Under the pieces are notes generated by a model that saw nothing but the letters and a program-made list of their open reading frames with translations, did not search any database and was not told where the DNA came from. From positions 434,001 to 498,000 of the forward strand of contig JADWQD010000007.1 in NCBI GenBank assembly GCA_016110215.1: a stretch of DNA of 64,000 nt, written 5' to 3'. A program made the translations under genes and the position numbers. Shown piece by piece: positions 56,091-64,000 of the stretch. How positions within the stretch are numbered: position 1 is the first letter of the stretch; each line of letters begins with the position of its first letter. Source of the stretch: Capronia americana. Lineage: Eukaryota > Ascomycota > Eurotiomycetes > Chaetothyriales > Herpotrichiellaceae.

Positions 56091-59000
56091 CTAAGAAAGC
56101 CTATCCTTAGGCTTTATCGTCGTTAGTATAGTCTAGTACGTCTTTATTATTCTCCTAATAGTGAATCTATTCTTTTAACTGTTTCGGGGGGCCTAGTTAC
56201 TAAGGGTATCTATTATAATAGTCTCAGATCTTATATAGTATATTCTTAAAGTTAGAGGCCGGGTACTACTCTAGATCCTCGTCCTAGCCTAGCTACTAGA
56301 CTTAATATTATAGTTTATCGCGATACTTCTATACTATTAAGACTTTCTTAACTTCTTATTTATTCTTATTATTTACTTTAATTAGCGGTAAAGGGTTATT
56401 TACTTATCTTAAGAGGGGGTCGTCTATAGCCTTATATAAATAGTTAGGGGAGAGGATTAAGTAGATCTTTATTAAATTTAGTAGATCTAATTTAAAAGAG
56501 TTATTAATCTTTTCTAGTATCTAGAAGGGACTAGTTATCTAGTATACTAGCTTTTAACTTAGTTAATCTATTTTCTAGTTCTTAGTGGATACCTATACTA
56601 AATCTTCTTCCGCGAAATTAACTTCCCGGTAATATTTATCAGCTTACTATTATTACTATATCTATATACTTAATATAGTAGCGCGGGCGGCTTACTAGGC
56701 GCCTTATAACTTCTCTATATACTTTTAGGCTTCTTCTTAATTAAGTTACTTCTATACTATAGCTAGCTTACCTAGCTAGGTCTAGTTAAAAGATATATAA
56801 GGCTTATATCTATTTTTAAAATAGAAAGGGCTTATCTTAATTAAATTATATAGTAATAGGGCCTATATAAAGTCTATAATTAAAAGAAGGTTAGATTAGT
56901 TATCTTAATAGTAGTTAATAAATAATTAAAGTTATTAATTAAGATACTAGTTTATAATCTTAATTTAATTATTTATTTAGAGATAAAAAGTAATAAATAA
57001 TTTTAACTTTATATTTAAAATATAGTAGAACTCTATTTAGAATATTAAAATAAATTATAGACCTTAATTAAATATAATAATATTTAGAGGTCTATAGTTA
57101 TAGTATATATATATAATAAATAATTATACTATATCTTTTATAGTTATAGTTTTTAAATATAATAAAAAGTATATCCGCTTTTCTAAATAATTTATAATTA
57201 TTAAGATATTATTAAAACCCTTTATATCTTTTAGAAATAACTTAAAATCTATAAATATATATTACTAAGGTTAATTAAGAATAAGTAGTAACTTTAATAT
57301 ATCTAAAGATAAATCTCGCGGAATAATTATATAATAATAGATATAGTAGTTTTAAATAAATTAAGTAATATTCTAAGGGAGGTTTAGTTAATAGTAATAA
57401 ATCTATAATAGTTTTATTATTTTATTATAGCTTAAGTATACTATTAATATTTAGTTATATACTTCTTTAATTAACTTTATATATAAGTAATTTATATTAA
57501 AAATAACTAGTTAACCTTAGTATAGTAATAGTCTCTATAATAATTTCTATAGGGCCTACTAATCTTACGCCTTTTAGTATTCTTCCTTAAGGGTCTCGCT
57601 TTCCTTATTAGCTTATAAAGCCTAGTCTACTAGAAATAGTAGCTCTATATCTACTAGGGCTAGCTATAGCTCTTAGTAGATCTAAGGATCTAGTATTTTA
57701 GGGCCTAGTAAAATTTATATTCTCTCTTTTTATATAACTTCTTTCTAGCCTTCTTATTCTTACTTATATTAGGTTAGAGTATCTACTTTCTTATTCTAGC
57801 GGCCTAGTCGAAATATAATCTAGAAATAGTACTAAGAAAGTAATATTACTTAGCGGGCTTATTAGGCCGTTAGTTATCTCTTAGTTATAAAGTATTCTAG
57901 TACCTTATAGTCTATAAAGATCCGGAAATATTCTATAATACTCTATAATTTTAGACGCTAGTACTCTAATATACTAATAATAATAAGTATTTCCTTATTA
58001 TAAATATTATAGTTATATTCTATAGAGGCTATAGTTTTTAAGTAGTAGGCGACGGGGTACTAATAACCGTTATCTAGATCTAACTATAATAAAACCGCCG
58101 CTACTACTCTATTAAAGATATTAGTTTCTAATATAGTTTATCGCTCTAGATAGAAATAACCTAGGATAAGGGCTATTAATAGTTATAACTTTAGTTCCTT
58201 AAAAGCCTTCTAATAGTCTTTATTAAATAGAAAGGGGTATTCCTTCTTTATTAACTATATTAGGGGTTTTATAATCCGGCTATACCAATAAATAAATATA
58301 TAATAATAATTATAAAACTCTAGAAATAATTAAATATTTTTTACTATAGTAAGAGTCTACTAATCTTTAATAACTTAAATCTTTATTAGGTCTACTTTAA
58401 TACCTTTTATAGAGATAATAAATCCTAGATATTAGGTTTTCTTAATACTAAACTCGCTCTTCTTAATATTAACTTATAGTTTAGCCTTTCTTAGGCGCTC
58501 TAGGACCTTCTTAACTTATTTAGCGTATTCTAGTTTATTCTTAAAGTAGATTAGGATATTATTAAGATAGACTATAATAAAATTATTTAGGAAATTAAAT
58601 AAAATATTATTTATATAGCGCTAGTAGATTATAAGCTTATTAGTTAAACTAAATAAGAGTACCTTATATTTATAGGCGCTATAATAGATTTAGAATATAG
58701 TTAGTTCTTTAGAGTTAAGATATATTTAAATATAGTAAAAAGCTTACTATATATTAAACTTTATAAAGATATAAGCTCTTTAAAGATATACTAAAGTTTT
58801 ATTAATTAGGGATAGTAAGTATTAATTCTTCTTAGTTAGAGAGTTTAATTTCTAGTAGTTAATATAGAAATATAGCTCTTTATTAGGTTTCTTTATAAAT
58901 AATATAGGGGAGGTAAATAGAGCCTAGCTAGATTTAATAAATTCTTTTAAGAGGTTCTCTTCTAGATATTTCTTAATAAGGAGTAGTTTTAGTATACTCT

Positions 59001-61525
59001 TTTAATAAAGGGGGCTATAACCTAGAGTATCTTCTCCCTTTAGCTAGATCTTATAATTATATAGCTATAGTAAAGGGAGTATATCGGATTTTATCTTTAA
59101 AAATATATCCTTAAACTTAATATACTCCTTAAGAAGTAGATACTTAACTAACTATTTATCTATTTCCTTAGTCGGGAGCTATAGTTGACCTTTAATAATC
59201 TAATTTATTTTATAAAAGTCTATACTATAGGCGATATTCTTTATTCTCTTAAGGTTTTAGTAGAAATCTACTACTTTAATTATAATAATATTTATAGTAG
59301 CTATACTCTAAAGAAATAGTAATACTTTTATATATTTATAGTAGTAATTACTCTTTAGTAATACTTTTATATTACTATCCTTATTTAGTTCCTTAATATA
59401 GATTAATATTAATTTACGCTATATAGTATATAGTCGCTATTAAATTTTATACTTATATATATAGAGGGTTATAGTCTATAGACTAGATTTAGCGGGCTTT
59501 ATCTTTAATTATTTAGCTAGAACTAGTCTAGAGGTTAATTCTTAATACTATATAATTTAAGATTAGGTCTTCCGCTTATCGGCTTATTATTTATCTTTTA
59601 TTATAAATATTTAGTCGCGCTTCTTTATATCTTTCTAGTATTAAGAAAGAATAGCTATAATCTAAAGGTTCTTTTAGAGGACGGTAATTTCTTTTATAAA
59701 GATTAATTTATTTTAGTAGTTCTAGGGCTAGAGTAGGCGCTAGTTATATATATCTAACTAGATATTAAACTAGTTAAACTACTTTCTACCTAAAATTATA
59801 TTATAGCTTCTAAGATTTAAGACTAATATAGAAATATCTCTCTAGCGTCTCTTATTAATTTCTAAGTATATAGTTAAAACTTTTAAGATAAGTTTTTCTA
59901 GCCGGTTATTATAATCTTTTATAGTATAGGGGTTTAATAATTAAATAGTTATAATATTTAAAAATTAGATTAAATCTTAAGTAAGCTTAGTATTAATAAA
60001 AATAAATCTATTTACTCTAGAGTTAGCTAAGGTAGAGGTTTAAACTATATATTTATTAAATAATAACTTATATAGTATAGTAAAGTACTTTTCGTCTAAT
60101 AGCTAACTTAGATTAATAAAAGTTATATTAATATTATACTTCCCTAAGGAGAAGACTTCCTCTAGAGTTATTCTTTTCTCTATTTATTCTTTATATCCTC
60201 TTCTACCTTAATAGTCTTATTCTCCGCCTTTATAGAGTAGTCGCGAGAGATATATTCTAGTTAGCGGCAGGTGAAATAGGCCCCTATATAGCTTAAGGCC
60301 TACTTAGTAATATTATTATAAGTTAGTCGGATATATAGGGGCTAACTATCTTCTCTACTTAGCTTTAGGAATAGTATAAGTATAGTATAGGTAATTAAGG
60401 CGGGGGTTAGTATAGCCTTATTAGTTAGTTTATTTTCTAGTATACGATAAGCCTTATAACGGGCTTTCTCCTTATTAACTAGTTATAACTCTTAGTTAGT
60501 TTATTAATAGATATTAGTAATATCTTAATAGATTTAAAGGGTATAGAAGGTCGGTATAATTACTACTTATAGAGCTAGTATTAATTTATTTTATAAGTTA
60601 AGGTAGAGATTATTCTCCGGTATATTATCTTTACTAGCTAAGTATAGAAACTTAGTATAGAAGTCGTTAAATAGTTTAGCTATCTTTATATATAATACTT
60701 AATATTCCTCTTATATATTCTTAACTTAATAAGAGTTAGTATAAGTTCTTACTAAGAACTCTAATATATCTATAGTATTAATAAATAGGTCTTTCTTATT
60801 AAAGCTATAGCGGGATTATAAATATTATTATATATCTCTAGTAGTATAGCTATATAGATATACTATTTTAACTTCTTTAGAGGGGAATTATAAGGTATTA
60901 GCGGAGAACTTACTAAGAACCTTAGACCTCTATAATTTAAAGGTAGGCTCTTTTTTATTAGAGAGAGATTTAGAGTTAGAGATATTAATATATTATACTA
61001 GGGCTAGCCTAAAGGTTATATTTTAATTATATTTAAGATAGTTAATAATAGCTTACTTCTATATAATTTAATAGTTAAGGTCTATAATCTACTCTTTCTA
61101 TTTAATAGACTAGATCTAAGAGTCTTAAATAGTATCTTTCTAGTCTATAATAGTATTTCGGCCTTATATAATCGCTTCTAGAAGGGTCTAATTAAGGATA
61201 GCTCTAATCTTAACTATAGTCTTATATCTTAGTAGTTAGTAGAGTTATAGAGCTAACTTAATATCCCTAGCTATATAAGATCTATATTAGTCTCTACTAA
61301 TTAGCTCGAGTTTAGTATTATAAGTAATAAGTTTAGCGTTCTATTTAGTAGTCGGTAGGATAGTATAGTTATTAGCCCTAAGGTTATTCGCTTTAGTCGG
61401 TTATACTATTATTAATAGGTTTAGTAATAGTATAGTTATCGGCTTTAGTTTATTTTAGTTAGTTCTAGTTTAGGTAGAATATTATAATTCCTTCCTAGGA
61501 TAGTAGTAGAGCGAGTTTAGTTTAA

Positions 61526-62213
61526 TATAATAATATATTATACTAATAAAATAAAGGTAGGGCTAACGCTATATAAAGGTATAGATTACTTAATATAAAG
61601 AGACTAAACTAGAGAGAGAAGGAAAGATATCTAAAAAGGCGGCTATACCTTATTCTAGGTGAATATTTCCCTCCGCTAAGGGTTCCGGTATATACGCGCA
61701 CTGTAACGGCACATCATACTAATAGGATGAAGGTAGGGTAAACGCTGCGTAAAGGTATAGATTGCTCAATACAAAGAGACTAAACTAGAGAGAGAAGGAA
61801 AATATCTGAAAGGGACGGTCGCGCCTGGTCTCAGATAAAGGTATGCCTCTACCAAGGTTTCTAGTATGCGCGCGCACCGCCAGGGATCCTAGTCACGTGC
61901 AACTAATCATATATAGCCGTGCAACTTGCACGGGTATATTACCCAATCAGGATAAGGCTTAGCAAAGCCCGATTCCTAATCTGGCAGCTGTCGCCATAAT
62001 AACCTTCCTCCATATCTATGCCAGTCCAGCTACTCCATATACTAGGCACATCTCGTTCCGTGACACGCACCGCCGAAAACCCTAGTTATATATAGCTAAT
62101 TATATATAGCCGTATAACTTATACGGATATATTACCTAATTAGGGTAAGGCTTAGCAAAGCCCTATTCCTAATCCGGTTATTTTATAGGCTAGGCGCGTC
62201 TCGTTCCGTAACA
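61526..62213 (-). repeat. Right LTR (element's 5' LTR), split by a nested solo LTR
   Basis: The two parts, 61526-61701 and 62071-62213, add to 176 + 143 = 319 bases, exactly the length of the left LTR once the inserted LTR and one target-duplication copy are removed. It keeps a few CA and TG sites (for example cgcac, gcaaag, final aaca) that are lost in the left LTR. Confidence 0.92.
61702..62065 (-). mobile_element. Nested solo LTR, 364 bp, not RIPed, target duplication CGCAC
   Basis: Begins TGTAACGG and ends CCGTGACA, near-perfect inverted ends with TG...CA termini. It is flanked by cgcac at 61697-61701 and 62066-62070. It is related to the LTR it sits in, in the same orientation, but is 45 bases longer; the extra part is in the region around 61985-62045. 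CA and TG are abundant, so it arrived after RIP or has escaped it. No internal region remains, as expected after LTR-LTR recombination. Confidence 0.93.
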
Positions 62214-62218
62214 AGCGT

Positions 62219-63153
62219 TATAGTTATTTTAATCGCGTTATTCGCTATATAGTCCCTAAATATAACCGCTTAGCCCGGACTCTACCGCTCACTATCCCTC
62301 TATAAAGTCTAGAAGGGATCTCTACCCTTTAAGACCTTATTACTCTCCGGGTAAATAATTCTTATATTATATATTAGGAAGAGTTATAGCCTATAAAAGA
62401 TTCCTATTTAGTACCTTCCTATAAGCGGAATATTAAAGAGTAAGATATACTCCTACTAACTATCGCTATTATTCTAGCTACTAATAGGCTAAATATAGTG
62501 TTACTATTTAAGATAGGTAAAGATATATATACTAGTACTCTAAAGGCCATTACACTAAATAGTTTAGTTTCACTAAGTTTTATTTCTAATATAGCTATTA
62601 AATAACTAACGAGACCGAGTAGGAAATCTACTACTAAACTTATATTAATAATCTTAATATTCTCTTTTAATATAACCCGGTTACTTTTCGCTACGCTATT
62701 ACCTTCGCTGAATATTATTACGGTTATCTTAGTAAAGTTAGGCGTCCGGCGGCTCTAAGGATAGAATAGTACCTAGATTAAAAGATCTAGTAGCGATATA
62801 TATCTAAATATATTTTAGAATATATCGCGAGTCTAAATATTAAGAATTACTTTCTATATCTATATTTATTATACTCTATAGTACTCTTTTCGGAGTCCGG
62901 TCTTTAGTACTATCTAGAAGATATCTATAATACTTCTAAGCCGCACCGCGTATAAAAGTATTAATATTCGCTAGATCGGAGCCTAAATTATAGGTTTAAG
63001 CCTCTTGATACTGCTAGGCGAAAGCGGTCTCGCCCCTTAGGACCTAGTTATAAATTAGGGCCTAAGCGGTATATCTCTAAAGATATAGACGACTGTAAAT
63101 TTATTAATACCTCAGCCCTAGATTTTTATTCTAACCCTACTAACGGAATTTAA
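62219..63153 (+). pseudogene. DUF3435-family tyrosine recombinase, 3' part, RIP-damaged
   Basis: Continues the pseudogene from 55759 in the same frame once the Gypsy element and one AGCGT copy are removed. Readable blocks are YSYFNRVIRYIVPKYNRLA from 62219 and SYLVPSY near 62400-62425 (Tyr where the family has zinc-finger Cys, from TGC to TAC). A further frame change leads to YYLEDIYN at 62908-62931 (the family's HLEDxH finger) and a basic tail RKRSRPLGPSYKLGPKRY. The frame ends at the taa at 63151-63153. RIP is milder here than in the 5' part. C-terminal zinc fingers are usual in the longer DUF3435 proteins. Confidence 0.72.
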
Positions 63154-64000
63154 ACGCTATTAGTAATTAATAGTTCCACTTTATAGTGTATATTATAAGC
63201 GGATAGTGTTTAGGACGCGGGTAATAACTACTTTAGTATTAATAGTTTATTATTATCTTTATTAAGTGGCCTATTTAAAGTAATACCTAAAGCTTAAAAG
63301 GACTATCTCTCTCTAAGGGCCACCCCGTTAGAGGCTACCGCCGCTATAATATCAATTAACCTAGAGATTATCTATTAAGGGCGACCAGCGCTAGATATCG
63401 ATGAGATTAAAGTAGTTAACCTTATAAGCCCTTATAATAAGTCCGGTGAGCGGTTTCTAATACTTACCCGACCCTATAGTGCGTATTAAATACTAGTAGC
63501 TATAGTATAATATACCTAATTAAGATTATAAGCGACTTATCTATTAATACTCTAAATATTTTAGACTTTTAAGGGACTATATAGAACGAAATTTCCGGCC
63601 TTAATCTAACTCTAGATACGAAAATAAAGGTTTCTATAGAGGTCGGCGATAATTATAAAATACTAGTCTTAAATCTAAGTCCTCTTACCGCTATATTACC
63701 TAGAGCTAAGGTAGTATAATTATATACTAATATTTAAGATTTAAGTTATAGTTAACCCGCTACTATAGATCTAGAAGATAATTAGTAGAAGATTAAGAAA
63801 TTACTAGGTAAATATTAGATTAGTAGATAAGTCTAATATTTAGTAAAGTAGTTTAGTTATTTAAATAATAAAAGTATCTAGAAACCTCTAGAAAATATTT
63901 ATCTTAATAATATTACGGTATTTAAGGCGCTATATTACTATAAATCCTAGGGGTTTAGATATTATATTATCTAAATAGATAAAAATATTTTACTTACTTT
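63154..64000. other. RIPed sequence after the DUF3435 pseudogene, unidentified
   Basis: AT-rich and stop-rich on both strands, but with partly open plus-strand stretches near 63590-63720 (for example NLTLDTKIKVSIEVGDNYK). I could not match it to a family. If the island is a Starship this would be degraded cargo; it may equally be another transposon. Confidence 0.4.

Larger units (their letters stand above)
55755..62218 (-). mobile_element. Ty3/Gypsy chromovirus retrotransposon with 5-bp target duplication AGCGT, RIP-degraded
   Basis: The flanks agcgt at 55755-55759 and 62214-62218 are the target duplication. LTRs are at 55760-56078 and 61526-62213, the latter split by a solo LTR. Coding remains are on the minus strand. 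The reverse transcriptase active site is at 58546-58569, reading YLNNILIY where YLDD is expected (a G-to-A change from RIP). An RNase H block lies near 57830-58060 (YNIYNKE). A C-terminal chromodomain lies near 56170-56340 (YPASNFKN at 56242-56265). The order RT-RNase H-integrase region-chromodomain identifies Ty3/Gypsy chromoviruses. No frame is intact and the element cannot encode a working protein. It sits inside the DUF3435 pseudogene. Confidence 0.88.
53541..64000. other. RIP-mutated AT-rich island
   Basis: From about 53.55 kb the composition changes abruptly. The DNA becomes AT-rich and CpA and TpG nearly vanish, while CpG, CpC and CpT remain, the signature of repeat-induced point mutation. 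Depletion is near-complete from about 53.7 to 61.5 kb and milder from 61.7 kb on. No intact gene survives. The recognisable contents are a DUF3435 pseudogene, a Ty3/Gypsy element and a solo LTR, listed separately. The island continues past the window edge. Confidence 0.95.

Noticed and set aside
61526..62213. Right LTR considered as three unrelated LTR fragments
   Set aside because: Outer pieces sum to exactly 319 bases and the inner piece has its own TG...CA ends and 5-bp duplication, so a nested insertion explains all of it.
53540..64000. Island considered as a centromere, mitochondrial insert or assembly junk
   Set aside because: The specific loss of CA/TG, the recognisable Gypsy and DUF3435 remains, and exact target duplications explain it as RIPed mobile DNA.

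Overview
The window reads as nuclear DNA of a filamentous ascomycete (Pezizomycotina). The genes have short introns (46 to 273 nt) with GT..AG ends. The protein set includes a HET-domain protein, an ADAM-type protease, FacA-type acetyl-CoA synthetase and a Nup98-Nup96 precursor. The last 10 kb carries extreme CpA/TpG depletion, the footprint of repeat-induced point mutation (RIP). I cannot place the species; Dothideomycetes or Eurotiomycetes are reasonable guesses only.

Layout. (1) 1-2.2 kb: a divergent pair. A truncated minus-strand gene begins with a Rad18-type ubiquitin-binding zinc finger (probably Mgs1/WRNIP1) and faces a Y-family DNA polymerase of the iota type, so both point to damage tolerance at ubiquitinated PCNA. 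(2) 2.2-6 kb: gene-poor, with a 69-bp duplicated segment and one small secreted cysteine-rich protein. (3) 6-24 kb: an accessory-looking block of four co-directional genes: a 3,109-residue DUF3638/DUF3645 P-loop protein, a HET-domain protein, a PD-(D/E)XK-like protein, and a zinc-finger protein ending in a membrane domain. This is the best candidate in the gene-rich part for an uncharacterised self/non-self or defence-type locus. (4) 25.6-52.8 kb: mostly conserved housekeeping genes, all on the plus strand. They are a PP1-motif protein, GlcNAc-6-phosphate deacetylase, a Mug190-like SMP/C2 protein, an ADAM metalloprotease, Bna3-type aminotransferase, centrin Cdc31, Get2, acetyl-CoA synthetase and the Nup98-Nup96 precursor.

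(5) 53.5-64 kb: an AT-rich, RIP-destroyed island. Read through its stop codons, the plus strand carries a pseudogene of the DUF3435 tyrosine-recombinase family, to which the captains of Starship giant transposons belong. It starts a few hundred bases inside the RIP boundary and points into the island, the geometry expected for the 5' edge of a Starship. It is split by a minus-strand Ty3/Gypsy chromovirus with 319-bp LTRs and the 5-bp target duplication AGCGT. The right LTR of that element was in turn hit by a related, un-RIPed element that is now a 364-bp solo LTR with target duplication CGCAC. The insertions and the RIP can therefore be put in order.

Splice sites were chosen by hand from GT/AG signals, frame and family resemblance. 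Several introns have lengths divisible by three and no stop, so open reading frames run straight through them and hide them.
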